This document shows, one piece after another, positions 1 through 8,305 of a DNA stretch of 35,387 bases (its first letter is position 1; every line of letters starts with the position of its first letter). Origin of the DNA: Bacillota bacterium (GTDB lineage: Bacteria > Bacillota > Sulfobacillia > JAJZYS01 > JAJYTV01); assembly GCA_021793645.1 (NCBI GenBank), contig JAJYSJ010000025.1, positions 1 through 35,387 on the forward strand, given 5' to 3'. Both the position numbers and the translations under genes were made by a program. The notes beneath the pieces were generated by a model, which searched no databases, was not told the DNA's origin, and saw nothing but the letters and a program-made list of their open reading frames with translations.

Positions 1-64
1 GTGAAACCCTCCAGCGCCGATGGTACTCGCCTCGCAAGGGGCCGGGAGAGTAGGACGCCGCCGG
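1..64 (+). rRNA. rrf: 5S rRNA, 3' portion
   Basis: The first 64 bases match the 3' half of a bacterial 5S rRNA: the conserved stretch CAGCGCCGATGGTACT is followed by GGGAGAGTAGGACGCCGCC, the usual 3' terminal strand. The 5' half lies outside the window. A strong terminator follows ten bases later, so this is the end of an rRNA operon. The exact 3' end is estimated from the usual end of the molecule. Confidence 0.93.
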
Positions 65-73
65 AAAACCTTT

Positions 74-101
74 GCCCCCCGCAGCCTTCGCTGCGGGGGG
101 C
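74..101 (+). terminator. rRNA operon terminator hairpin
   Basis: A perfect 12-bp inverted repeat (GCCCCCCGCAGC, loop CTTC, GCTGCGGGGGGC) lies just after the 5S gene. The following bases are only moderately T-rich. Position and stability make it the terminator of the rRNA operon. Confidence 0.88.
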
Positions 102-418
102 CTGCTGTGTTTGCTCCATGCGCTCGCGGAGCTGCCTCGCTTCCGGGCGAGTCCGACTAGGGCGGTGTCCAGAACGTAGTGGAACTTGAAGACGCCCGTT
201 TTCGCGGATTATCTAGCTCGCACGGGCTGTCGCATCGTCGAAGCCGGCGTCGCTGCGAGGCGCCTTTCGCTGCAACAGGTGCATGTGTTGGGCCTTGCCG
301 CCAGGTCGAGGCATTGCGTATTCCCGCTTTGGTTTCAGCCATGTTCGGTTTTTCCCTGCCGGGCTCACTTACCGGGCCTTGTTGCTGCCCGAGCGTGACG
401 CCTACCTCGCCTCCACAA
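102..418. other. gene-free stretch
   Basis: About 320 bases between the rRNA terminator and the terminator of the minus-strand sigma operon. Short reading frames occur on both strands, but none has a convincing ribosome binding site or a recognisable motif. I see no tRNA here. Confidence 0.5.
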
Positions 419-447
419 GCCAGCCTGCCCCGGCGGGGCAGGCTGGC
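419..447 (-). terminator. terminator of the ECF sigma operon
   Basis: A perfect 13-bp inverted repeat (GCCAGCCTGCCCC, 3-base loop GGC, GGGGCAGGCTGGC) lies 12 bases beyond the stop codon of the minus-strand gene ending at 459. It has no clear U-run, but its stability and position fit a terminator and it could act in both directions. Confidence 0.75.
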
Positions 448-458
448 GCGCGCCTAGT

Positions 459-1412
459 CTAATGCCACGTCGCGCCGTTATCTGTAGACGTGAAGACCCG
501 TGTTGAGTTGGAACCACCGGAGCCTTTGTTCACGACAGTCAATTTCCACTGCTGCGAACCTACGTTGGTTGGACCAACGAGTTGCACCGCACCCCAGTAC
601 GGCTGGAATTGAATCCTGGAAGAGGTCCAAGTCTTACCGCCGTTCATAGTGCGGTACACAATGACGGTCGTCGCCGAAGTGACCACGGGACTATCTGCAA
701 CTATCCATCCGGTACCGGTAGCGGAGAACTTCGTGACCACGGGAGACACGTCTCCGTAAAGGAAGGAAGCGCCTCGCCCCTGCTGCAAGGTCCAACGCGC
801 GCCTCCGTCCACTGTGTGGAAAAGGTACCAAGTCTCCTGACTCGCTGCTGGCATTCCTCCAACGAGAATCCAAGCTTCTTTCGAACTCACTGCGTACATG
901 TGCAGCGATGATGCGGCATCCGTTCCGGGTATGACGATTTGAGTGGATCCCCAGGTCTTACCGTTGTCATCGCTCTGGTACGCGACCAACGAAGACGGCG
1001 TAGCCGCCTTGCCCAAGACCACCCAATCGCTTTTGCCAGACTGAAAAGAAGCCGCCAGAACAGATCCTGGGTAGAGTTTCCCTGATTCTCCTGCGCCAAT
1101 GTATTGGTTGAGCTCGGCACTGTTCAGTCCCACGATACCTGTCTTAGTCCTCGGAGACGTGTTGTGCGTCTTTCCTTTGGACGCAGGATTCGTCCTCCCC
1201 ACGTGAGTGTTGGCAGGCTGGTGCATCGCCGCCGCGATGGCGACCACCGCCACGAGGAACGCCGCAGCGCTCGCAGCCCACCATACGCTCGATGGACGAC
1301 GGGACGCCTTGCGACCAAGCGACTGCAGTATCCGCACCTTGTCGGCTCGGAACCCTTCTCGCTGCAAGACATTGGGCAGATCGTTGAGCGTATCGTCTAT
1401 GGTGCTCCTCAT
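459..1412 (-). CDS. membrane-anchored Asp-box (BNR-like) protein, probable anti-sigma factor
   Basis: 317 aa. Residues 1-42 form a short basic cytoplasmic region, residues 45-63 one hydrophobic membrane segment (WWAASAAAFLVAVVAIAAAM), and the rest is extracytoplasmic. The outer part carries four Asp-box motifs of the S/T-x-D-x-G-x-x-W type near residues 147, 200, 255 and 309, which mark beta-propeller blades as in sialidase-like or Ycf48-like proteins. The start overlaps the stop of the upstream ECF sigma gene by four bases (ATGA), so the two are translationally coupled. Gene order and topology are those of a transmembrane anti-sigma factor, with the propeller as an external sensor. The cytoplasmic part is too short and divergent to recognise a zinc-binding anti-sigma domain. 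The Asp boxes and topology are seen directly; the anti-sigma role is inferred. Confidence 0.85.
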   Translation of the reverse strand: MRSTIDDTLNDLPNVLQREGFRADKVRILQSLGRKASRRPSSVWWAASAAAFLVAVVAIAAAMHQPANTHVGRTNPASKGKTHNTSPRTKTGIVGLNSAELNQYIGAGESGKLYPGSVLAASFQSGKSDWVVLGKAATPSSLVAYQSDDNGKTWGSTQIVIPGTDAASSLHMYAVSSKEAWILVGGMPAASQETWYLFHTVDGGARWTLQQGRGASFLYGDVSPVVTKFSATGTGWIVADSPVVTSATTVIVYRTMNGGKTWTSSRIQFQPYWGAVQLVGPTNVGSQQWKLTVVNKGSGGSNSTRVFTSTDNGATWH

Positions 1413-1936
1413 CCTTGCATCCCCTTTCCCAGGAGGTACCGGAGTCCTGACCGGGCCCTGGTCAGTCGACTTGCCACCGTCCCCTCAGCAATAGCTAGCA
1501 GTTTGGCGATTTCCCTACGCTTATACCCTTCGAAGTAGCTCAGGACGATCACCTCACGGAGCTCGTCCGGCAGAGAAAAGATCGCACTCACGATATCGGA
1601 TTGCTCGAACTGCAACTGCGGGTCGGCTTGGCCGTCTGGAAGATTCTCTGGTATCTCTGATGTTGGGTGACGCGACCTGTCTCGCAGGTGGCTTATGCAG
1701 GCGTTGCGCGTTGCCTCTGCGAGCCAGGCCCTTGGGTTCCTTATAGAGCGTTCGTGCTGTAGCGCGGACAGAAATACGGCCTGCACGATGTCCTCTGCCG
1801 CCGTACGATCCCCAAGATACAGGCACGCACGCTGAAGGACGGTGTCGCTGTACGCTTCCACCATCTCCTCAAGCTTCGTTGCATCCACCTCCGCACTAGA
1901 GACGCCGAAAGCGACCATTTTGATTGCTACGGCCAA
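1409..1936 (-). CDS. ECF-type RNA polymerase sigma factor
   Basis: About 175 aa, usual ECF size. Residues 22-90 look like region 2 (AEDIVQAVFLSALQH, then NPRAWLAEATRNACISHLRD). Residues 118-165 look like region 4, with the helix-turn-helix stretch REIAKLLAIAEGTVASRLTR. It would direct RNA polymerase to its own regulon, normally under control of the membrane protein encoded immediately downstream. The start is uncertain. The TTG at 1936 lies only a few bases after AAGGAG, and an ATG six codons later (1918) is too far from it. A broken IS256-type transposase gene ends about 50 bases upstream, so the native promoter may have been displaced. Confidence 0.92.
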   Translation of the reverse strand: MAVAIKMVAFGVSSAEVDATKLEEMVEAYSDTVLQRACLYLGDRTAAEDIVQAVFLSALQHERSIRNPRAWLAEATRNACISHLRDRSRHPTSEIPENLPDGQADPQLQFEQSDIVSAIFSLPDELREVIVLSYFEGYKRREIAKLLAIAEGTVASRLTRARSGLRYLLGKGMQG

Positions 1937-1987
1937 AACTCCTTATCCAAAACGCAGACAAGGGTTCTAGTCACCTGCGCGACCGGT

Positions 1988-3250
1988 CTAACTCGCACGG
2001 GCCGCAGCTTCGTCAAGGCGGCTGGCGTGGACGTCGAGAGCCTGCGCCAGCAGCGGCAGGTAGCGGAAGCCAGCGATGCGATAGAACCGGGGCTCGGCGC
2101 GCAGAGCTGCCACAGCCACCCAGCGCAGCGCTTGCTCGCCCTTGGTGAAGCGCGAGACGCGGCGGACGGCGGCTCGGAACTGCGAATTGGCGGCCTCGAT
2201 CGCATTGGTGGTACGCAGACCCCGGCGCAACTGCGCGGGGAGGCCAAGCTTCTGGACGGTGAGCGTCTCATCCAGGCCTTCGCGTAGGCTGGCGGCAGCA
2301 CCTGGCCACTGGACTTCGGGCTCCTTGGCGAGAGCCACAAGATCCTGTCTGGCACAGACGGCGTCGCTCTGCGCCCAGGCCGTGCTCAGCCGCAGGTTGA
2401 CCCACCCCTGCTCACGCTTCGGCAGGTGCTCCACGACATTTCTGCGCTTGTGCACTTGGCATCTCTGGACCAGGGCGTTCTCGCCGAAGACCTGCGCCAC
2501 CGCCGCCGCGATCGCCTTGGAGCCATCGATGACGAACAGCAGCCCCTGACGCGCGTGCAGGCCGCGCGCCGCTAGGTCCTCCACAGGGCGGCCGTCACCG
2601 CAGCGTTCTCGGTGGACCCCTCCCGGATGCCCAGGACGTGCTTGTGACCCGCCTCGTCCACCCCCAGCGCCACCAGGATGGCGTGAGAGCCAAGGAAGAT
2701 GGCGTCCACGTACACGACCAGCATCCGCGTCTCGATCGGGCGGCGCAGGAACTGCTGCAGCAGCTCCCCGGTTGCGCGGGCAAAGCGCACTCACCGCGCT
2801 CTTCGAATCGCCGTAGGCCTCAAGCTCTTCCGGCAGCCCGCCGTCCACTGCCCCATAGTGCCGGCAGGCCACACCGTACAGCATCCGCTCGAACGCAGCC
2901 TCATCGAGGATCTCAGCCTGTTGCAGGCCCTGATAGTTGCGCAGTTCGACCTCCTTACCGTCCCTCGTCCGCACCCGCGGCCGCTGCAACTTCACCTTGC
3001 GGCCGCCTAACACCACATACCCGCCCTGGTGCCCGTGTCGCGTTGCCTGACGATCGGTCTGGTGCTTGCCCTTAGCCCCTGCGATGGCGTCGACCTCTGC
3101 CAGCATCTGCTGCGCGATCACCATCGCGGCCTTCAGCCCTACGGCTGTCAGCCCCTCGCGCAGCGCTCCCGTCAGCTCGGCGACCTCTAGGCTGAATTCC
3201 CGTGGCAATACCCACTCCACGGACTGCTTCTTCTGGTACTCTGAACGCAA
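1988..3250 (-). pseudogene. IS256-family transposase, internally frameshifted
   Basis: The open frame is 420 codons, the usual length for an IS256 (Mutator-like) DDE transposase. N-terminal residues 1-155 and residues 222-420 are typical, with the second catalytic Asp in LLFVIDGSKA (about residue 242) and the Glu in TTNAIEAANSQFR (about 352). The middle (residues 156-221) is out of frame. The correct peptide, with the first catalytic Asp in MLVVYVDAIFLGSHA, is encoded in another frame at 2572-2790. There is a shift near 2785-2790 and a compensating loss of one base near 2582-2588. The product would therefore lack the first catalytic residue. A possible imperfect terminal inverted repeat (GGGTTCTAGTC at 1962 and its counterpart at 3280-3294) is too weak to define the ends. 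Confidence 0.88.
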
Positions 3251-3346
3251 GTGGCGTAACTCCTTTCTGTGTGCACCCCGAGTCTAGAAGACCCGGGGAG
3301 GAGGGCGCCACCCGCATTTCCCACTAAAATCCGGACCCTACCCCGA

Positions 3347-4228
3347 CTAGGCATCCGGCATGCGCCGCAAAGCCTTGCGGACAGCGCGCTGCACCTCGGG
3401 CCTTGGATCGGCGAGAAGGATGTCGAGGACGTCTCGCCCCGCCTTCGCCAGGCGCGCGCCGGCAGCGGCGGAGAAGATAAGCGCCACCTGCTGGCGCGCG
3501 TGTGCATCCTCGTCGTGGACCCACTCGCGCAGGCTCGCAAGAACGGCCTCGGGGAAACGCGCGGCGAGCACGCTGCCAATGGCGAAGGGGCCAAGATTCT
3601 TTTGAACGTATGGGGCGGGGTCGTGCAGCATCCTGCGCAACGCGTCGAGGACCATCTGCGCCTTCTCGGGTGCACAGACTTTACCGTACTCCATCAGGGC
3701 GATGACGACCCCGCGGCGCAGGAGGTCGGACGGGTCGGTCGCCCACGAATCGACGATAGGGAACACCGCATCAACGTGCGCGCTGAGTAGCGCTCCAAGT
3801 GCACTCGCCGCCCACTCGCGCACCTCCCAGTGCGGGTGCATGCAGGCCTGTTTCAGGGCGGAGGAGACCTCCTCCGGCCCAAGCGGATAGGCGGCGGGGA
3901 GAAGGAGCGCTCCCACCTCCTGGGCGCCTGGCTCCGTGCATGTTGACAGCTGTATCGCGACAGACAGAAGGCTCGCCCCGTGGAAGCGCTGCAAAAGCAG
4001 GCGAGCCATTTCACGCTTTGCGGCCGCCGGCGGCGTGCCAGCATGTGCAGTCGCGTGCTGACGAATAACGTCAAGAAGAGCCGCGATGGAGCCGTCCTCG
4101 ACCGCCGCGCGAACGGACTGCTTCCAAGGAGGTGCCGGGGGCAGAGCGATGCGCCTCCAATCGATGCGGCGTTGTGAGAACGTCGTACCTAGAACCCCGG
4201 AGGCAACGGCACCGTGGTGAATTGCCAC
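3347..4228 (-). CDS. HEAT-repeat-like helical protein
   Basis: 293 aa, almost all alpha-helical. Repeating units of paired helices with HEAT-style positions can be seen (HPHWEVREWAASALGALL; DPSDLLRRGVVIALMEYG; DPAPYVQKNLGPFAIGSVL; DPRPEVQRAVRKALRRM). This resembles HEAT/armadillo solenoids and, more loosely, the AlkD DNA-alkylation-repair fold, though I cannot point to AlkD catalytic residues. The open frame begins at a GTG (4228) that overlaps the end of the upstream membrane-protein gene by 40 bases and lacks a clear ribosome binding site, so the true start may be later. The two genes probably form one transcript. Function unknown; likely a protein- or DNA-binding scaffold. Confidence 0.75.
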   Translation of the reverse strand: MAIHHGAVASGVLGTTFSQRRIDWRRIALPPAPPWKQSVRAAVEDGSIAALLDVIRQHATAHAGTPPAAAKREMARLLLQRFHGASLLSVAIQLSTCTEPGAQEVGALLLPAAYPLGPEEVSSALKQACMHPHWEVREWAASALGALLSAHVDAVFPIVDSWATDPSDLLRRGVVIALMEYGKVCAPEKAQMVLDALRRMLHDPAPYVQKNLGPFAIGSVLAARFPEAVLASLREWVHDEDAHARQQVALIFSAAAGARLAKAGRDVLDILLADPRPEVQRAVRKALRRMPDA

Positions 4229-5094
4229 CAGTTGTGCACGGTCATCGGATGCTCCGATCCGATCTCCACCGGTCCTGCGATGTAGCTGTGAATGTGGCTA
4301 TTGACGACCTCCTGCAGAATTGGCTGCCACATGAAAAAAGTGTAGCTGTTTGGGATTTTCGCCGCGAGAACAATGGCCTTGCCTGTCTTCAGGCTACCGC
4401 ACGACTGTGCCTTCCCCGGCACACTGCCATGCAGCAATGCATGGCGTATGGCGAGGCTGCTTGAAGTGCTCGGAACTGCAACGCATTGGGCAGAACTCCA
4501 GGGCGAGAGAATGGGATACGGCGAGGAAAGTGAGATCACGTCGGGGTTTTGCGAAAGTGGCAGCTCCACTCCGACGCGGGACGCCGGAATCAACTGATTA
4601 GCCCACACGACTGCGGCACCGGGCGCCGCACGGCGGTCGGAGGCCGCAATCCAGAGTGCAGGCTCGGAAGCAGAGGAACTCCCTCCTTGCCACTGGACGT
4701 GGATGCCCACAATCTGGTTCGGCTGAACGGACGGCGCGTTCTCTAGCGTGAGTACGGCAGGCACCGCGCGACCGCTCAGCCAGCCAACCTTCGGTGCGGT
4801 GGCGCCCGCAGCGGCGCTTGTGTTTTTGCCGTTTGCGAAATCGAAGGTAACGCGCGCGACGGGCGGATTGGTCTGCCATGGCCAACTGCGGACCCAGAGG
4901 ACCGGCAGCCGGGAAGGCAGGGATGCGATCGAGCCGGAGATGCTAGGCACCGCATAGCCGGAAGCAACGCGGGCGGGCAGCCACCAGACGAGGAACAACA
5001 CAAGCAAAAAAGCGACCACGATGCCAAGCCAAGCGAAAAGGCCAGAGCCCACCTTTTCGTCTGCTGCGTGGCGCCCTGTCTGTCGATTCTTCAT
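4189..5094 (-). CDS. single-pass membrane protein of unknown function
   Basis: I place the start at the ATG at 5094 (MKNRQTGRHAADEK), which gives 301 aa; the open frame extends 24 codons further but without support. Residues 18-42 are one strongly hydrophobic segment (FAWLGIVVAFLLVLFLVWWLP), preceded by a charged N terminus, so the remaining 250 residues should be extracytoplasmic. The outer domain is Ser/Ala/Pro-rich, ends in PLPPGF and has no family I recognise. TACAAT on the minus strand at 5112-5117 is a plausible -10 box, which would make the leader very short. The downstream HEAT-like gene overlaps its 3' end. Confidence 0.72.
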   Translation of the reverse strand: MKNRQTGRHAADEKVGSGLFAWLGIVVAFLLVLFLVWWLPARVASGYAVPSISGSIASLPSRLPVLWVRSWPWQTNPPVARVTFDFANGKNTSAAAGATAPKVGWLSGRAVPAVLTLENAPSVQPNQIVGIHVQWQGGSSSASEPALWIAASDRRAAPGAAVVWANQLIPASRVGVELPLSQNPDVISLSSPYPILSPWSSAQCVAVPSTSSSLAIRHALLHGSVPGKAQSCGSLKTGKAIVLAAKIPNSYTFFMWQPILQEVVNSHIHSYIAGPVEIGSEHPMTVHNWWQFTTVPLPPGF

Positions 5095-5156
5095 GCCAAC
5101 CACGATAGCACATTGTAGTAGAATTTGGGCACGCTCGGCTGTGGAAGCCGGGCGCG

Positions 5157-5955
5157 ATGAACACAATCGGATGGGTCGGTCTTGGACTGATGGGTACGCG
5201 CATGTCCCAGGCTTTGCGCAGGCCTGCTCGTCTGGGATCGCACCGTGGCGAAGGCCGAGTCTTTACGCTCCGACGTCATCGTTCCCGCCAGGCTTGCGGA
5301 CCTGCGTGAAGCGCAGATTGTCGTGTTGATGCTGCGCGACCACTCCGCGACGATGGAGGTTCTCGAGGGCGGACTGCTTTCGGTGCTTGTCCCTGGGCAC
5401 GCTCGTGATCCAGATAGCTACGGTCGGTCAAAAGGAAGCGCTGGCGGAAGCGAGGCTGCTCTCGGCGCAGGGAGTGCGCTTCATCGATGCCCAGGCCTCG
5501 GGATCCATTGGACCTGCGGCAGCCGGCGAACCCGTCATCCTCTGCGGAGGTGCGGCGGAAGACGTGCAGGTGGCGGTTCCCGTGCTGGAACACCTGGGAC
5601 ATCCGCGTCATCTTGGACCGGTGGGAAGCGCAAATGCAGCGAAGATTGTGATCAACCACCTGCTCGGCGTAACGGTGGCAGCCCTTGCGGAGGCGTACAG
5701 CCTTGGGCAACACCTTGGCATCGACAGTCAGCCGCTTGCGGACCTCCTGCAGGACATGCCCACACTCTCGCCTGCCATGCGCGCAAAGCTTGGCGTCATG
5801 CGGTCAGCGGGCTACACGCTATCCTTCTACCTCGAACTGGTGCAAAAGGACATGGCCCTTGTGCAGGCCTCCCTCAACGACTTCCTCTTGCGGCCGCGGC
5901 AGCGGAGCTTTACACGAGGGCAAGGGCGTATTCTGACAGGGCGCACTACGGCGAT
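5157..5955 (+). pseudogene. 3-hydroxyisobutyrate/6-phosphogluconate dehydrogenase-family gene, frameshifted
   Basis: Translation in three successive frames rebuilds one dehydrogenase. It begins at ATG 5157 with the Rossmann motif GWVGLGLMGTRMSQAL. It moves to another frame near 5217 (AGLLVWDRTVAKAESLRS) and to a third near 5398, after an apparent extra C (TLVIQIATVGQKEA, then the QASGSIGP loop). The segment GSANAAKIVINHLLG carries the family's conserved Lys. A last shift near 5890 leads to the C-terminal helix LPLAAAAAELYTRA. With at least three frameshifts it cannot give a normal enzyme. Known members are NAD(P)-dependent beta-hydroxyacid dehydrogenases of about 290 aa. The 3' end runs in frame into histidine kinase sequence, so the exact boundary is approximate. 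Confidence 0.85.
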
Positions 5956-6393
5956 GCAGCCACGGAGATCGGTGAAGTGCACGATGTTGCACGCGCCCCA
6001 CTACAAGAAGTGCGCGAGGTGGTGACGGGTTACCGAATGGCCAGTCTCACCGCAGGACTCATGCAGGCCGAGACCGCGCTTGTGACGGCCACCATCCGCT
6101 GCACTGTGGAGAGCGAAACCGTCGAACTGCCAAAGTGCTCTGACGCCCCTGCTCCGGGAGGCCGTCACGACGTTGTGCGCCATTCTCACGCGCGAACCTG
6201 CATAATTCAGGTCGGGGCCACGGAGGGACGGGCCACCCTCCGGGTCAAGGACGACGGCCAGGCAAGCGGCCAGGTGGCTCCCGGCAACGGACTGCAAGGT
6301 ATGGGGGAGCGGCTGCGCCTGCTGGACGGAAGCCTGCACTGGGAGTGCATCTGCGGCATGACGCTGAAGGCAAGCGTCCTGACCGTACGCTAG
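5956..6393 (+). pseudogene. DesK/LiaS-type sensor histidine kinase, C-terminal remnant
   Basis: The segment reads like the end of the dimerisation domain of a NarL-family sensor kinase (EVHDVARAPLQEVREVVTGYR), followed by the ATPase domain (VVRHSHARTC, then GNGLQGMGERLRLLDGSL, the G box). The phosphorylatable His and all N-terminal sensor parts are missing. Between about 6141 and 6172 the frame is off: the correct peptide LTPLLREAVT is in another frame and returns with a missing base, which destroys the N-box Asn. No response regulator gene remains nearby. The 5' end is fused in frame to the dehydrogenase remnant, which points to a deletion that removed the kinase 5' end. Confidence 0.8.
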
Positions 6394-6585
6394 GCTCCTG
6401 GGCATCTTTCCAGTGATCCATTCCCCGACAAGCGCAAGGTGGCCTTCCCTTCCTGCGTAGTGTGATGCAGGGCCCCGCTTCGTTTGCGACGGGCCAGGGC
6501 AATACTGACTGGGTCGAGGCTTGGCAGGAATCGGTTTCCGGCAGGCAGAAAATGGCCTGCACACTCCGTCTGCGGGGGTGCGCGC

Positions 6586-6750
6586 ATGACTTCGGAGCAT
6601 CCGGTGGTCCAGAACGAAGCATTGCGCCTGTACGAGTTCGATATCGAGGATGAGTTTCACCGAAGGGGCACGGTGGCGCTGGACTCCAGTCTTGGCGTCC
6701 TTCCAGAGCCCAGCCCCAGTCCCGCGCGCGTGGACGCGCGCAAGCACTGA
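6586..6750 (+). CDS. small hypothetical protein
   Basis: 54 aa from ATG 6586, preceded by GGGGGTG at a good distance. The sequence starts MTSEHPVVQNEALRLYEF, is acidic in the middle and ends in a Pro/Arg-rich tail. No family recognised. It sits 20 bases upstream of the Gin-like gene in the same direction, so it may be the first gene of that operon. The ribosome binding site and position support it; there is no motif evidence. Confidence 0.45.
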   Translation: MTSEHPVVQNEALRLYEFDIEDEFHRRGTVALDSSLGVLPEPSPSPARVDARKH

Positions 6751-6770
6751 ACGAGCAGGAGGCGTCTCCA

Positions 6771-6944
6771 GTGGAACGTTGTCACATCTGTGGCCGTCCG
6801 GACGACGGCAAATCGCTGCACGTCTCCGGCCGCATCCTTTGCAGTGTTTGCGAGCGCATCACCGTTCGGATCCTGCCGCAGCACCCCCTGTATGGCTTCT
6901 GGGTGCAGATGCTGCACGGGATTTCGGGAGCGCAGGGCGCTTGA
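6771..6944 (+). CDS. csfB: Gin/CsfB-like anti-sigma-G zinc protein
   Basis: 57 aa from GTG 6771, with a perfect AGGAGG at 6757-6762, eight bases before the start. The first half has two CxxC-type pairs (CHICG near residue 4 and CSVCE near residue 24), as in the short Gin proteins that bind one zinc and inhibit the forespore sigma factor SigG, and SigE, during sporulation in Bacillus. In Bacillus csfB lies just upstream of the yaaO-tmk region, which matches the position here, directly before the decarboxylase-tmk genes. Its stop overlaps the next gene's start (TTGA). Family assignment rests on the Cys pattern, size and location. The C-terminal half (HPLYGFWVQMLHGIS) is lineage-specific as far as I can tell. 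Confidence 0.75.
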   Translation: MERCHICGRPDDGKSLHVSGRILCSVCERITVRILPQHPLYGFWVQMLHGISGAQGA

Positions 6945-8305
6945 CGGGCACCCCACTTACTGACGCAGTGCAGGCGTATCGCAAGTCCACCCTAGCTCGG
7001 CTGCACGTTCCCGCACACGGCGGGGGCCCTGGGAATCCTGCACTGGACACGCTGATCCCAGGGCTTTGTACGTGGGATGTTACCGAACAGCCGGAGCTCG
7101 ACGACCTCTCGCATCCGCAAGGACCGATCGCCAAAGCGCAGGGTGCGGCAGCCACACTGTACGGCGCGAAGGCTGCGCACTACCTGACCGGCGGCGCCAC
7201 CCAAGGCGTGCAGGCCGCGGTGCTGGCGAGCCTGCTCCATGGAGGGGCGCTGCTGGCAGCGCGGGACAGCCACCGCAGCCTTCTTGGGGCAGCGCTTCTC
7301 GCAGACGCCGACGTAGTACTTGCAGCACCGGACCGCGACCCGCTGTTCGACGTCTCGCTTGGGCTCTCGCCGCAGACGGTAGAGCGTGCATTTGCGGAGA
7401 ATCCCGATATCGCCGCGGTCCTGGTCCCGTACCCAACCTACCTCGGAATCGCCACGGACCTCGGGGGCATTGTCCGCGTCGCACATGAGCACGGTGCACT
7501 GACGATCGCGGACGCAGCGCACGGCGCGCACTTCGGCTGGCATCCGCAACTGCCAACGGCTCCGCTCGCGGAGGGTGCGGATCTGGTCATCGCCGGAATG
7601 CACAAGTCTGGCGGATCCTTGACCCAGACCGCTCTGCTGCTCGAAGGTGACGGTGCCGCTGACCGGCACGAAGAGGTGAACCTCGCGCTGCGGCTGATCG
7701 GCACCTCGAGCCCCTCCTACCTTCTGATGGTGTCGCTCGAGCAGGCGGTCCGCGTCGCGCTGGAAGACAGCGAGCGCCTGCTGGCGCCCGCTCTCGCAGC
7801 CGCACGAGAGATCCGCTCCGCGGCGCGTGTCCTCACTAAGCGGCCGCAGGACCCCCTGCGCATCGCACTGCAGTTCGAGGGGCCCGCTGCGGCAGAGGAA
7901 TTTTGCCGATCACTAGCCCTAGAAGGGGTGCGTGCAGAGTATCTTGAAGAAGGATTGGCACTCTTCATTGTCCCGTTCGGCACGCCGCCGCCGCTCGCGC
8001 CGCTGGCTAGGGCTGCAATAGACCTGGCCAGACCGGCTCCAGCGGCATTGCAGCCGCCGACTCAGGCCGTGCAGCGGATCGCACTGGGACGGGCACTCCG
8101 GGCCCGCCGCGTCCGTCGCAGACTAGCCGACGCGGAAGGGTGCGTCGCTGCCGATGTGGTGTCAGTTGTGCCGCCGGGCATTCCGGCACTATGGCCGGGC
8201 GAGGGAATCACGCGACAGGCGCTCGAGGGAGTCTCTCGGGCCCTCGAGCAGGGACGCAGAGTCATGGGGATCGATCAGGAATGGCTTTGGGTGGTGGCGG
8301 AGTGA
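6941..8305 (+). CDS. Orn/Lys/Arg decarboxylase-family PLP enzyme (YaaO-like)
   Basis: 454 aa from TTG 6941, which overlaps the previous stop codon; GGGAG lies about ten bases upstream. It is a fold-type I pyridoxal-phosphate enzyme. It shows the N-terminal HVPAHGGGPGNP loop, the phosphate-binding YLTGGATQGVQA, the cofactor Asp in TIADAAHGAHFGWHP and the Schiff-base Lys in VIAGMHKSGGSLTQ. The C-terminal domain is short, as in YaaO/SpeA-like enzymes of spore formers rather than the larger wing-domain enzymes. The likely reaction is decarboxylation of a basic amino acid, with the substrate not predictable. Its stop overlaps the tmk start. The upstream part of the long open frame (from 6650) is not part of the gene. 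Confidence 0.92.
   Translation: MTGTPLTDAVQAYRKSTLARLHVPAHGGGPGNPALDTLIPGLCTWDVTEQPELDDLSHPQGPIAKAQGAAATLYGAKAAHYLTGGATQGVQAAVLASLLHGGALLAARDSHRSLLGAALLADADVVLAAPDRDPLFDVSLGLSPQTVERAFAENPDIAAVLVPYPTYLGIATDLGGIVRVAHEHGALTIADAAHGAHFGWHPQLPTAPLAEGADLVIAGMHKSGGSLTQTALLLEGDGAADRHEEVNLALRLIGTSSPSYLLMVSLEQAVRVALEDSERLLAPALAAAREIRSAARVLTKRPQDPLRIALQFEGPAAAEEFCRSLALEGVRAEYLEEGLALFIVPFGTPPPLAPLARAAIDLARPAPAALQPPTQAVQRIALGRALRARRVRRRLADAEGCVAADVVSVVPPGIPALWPGEGITRQALEGVSRALEQGRRVMGIDQEWLWVVAE

Noticed and set aside
1925-1975. Upstream box of the pilin repeats as target of the ECF sigma factor at 1409
   Set aside because: The region before the sigma gene shares only GAAC and CTTGT with the box, at a different spacing. 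That is too weak to claim a common promoter.
1962-3294. Possible terminal inverted repeats of the IS256 element (GGGTTCTAGTC and counterpart)
   Set aside because: Only about 10 bases with a two-base gap. Without a target duplication the ends cannot be fixed.
3310-3345. Sequence TTCCCACTAAAATCCGGACC resembling an IS21-like end
   Set aside because: A single short similarity from memory, with no second copy or transposase of that type nearby.
6650-6940. N-terminal extension of the decarboxylase open frame
   Set aside because: The extension overlaps the Gin-like gene and has no motif. The TTG at 6941 with the stop-start overlap explains the gene better.
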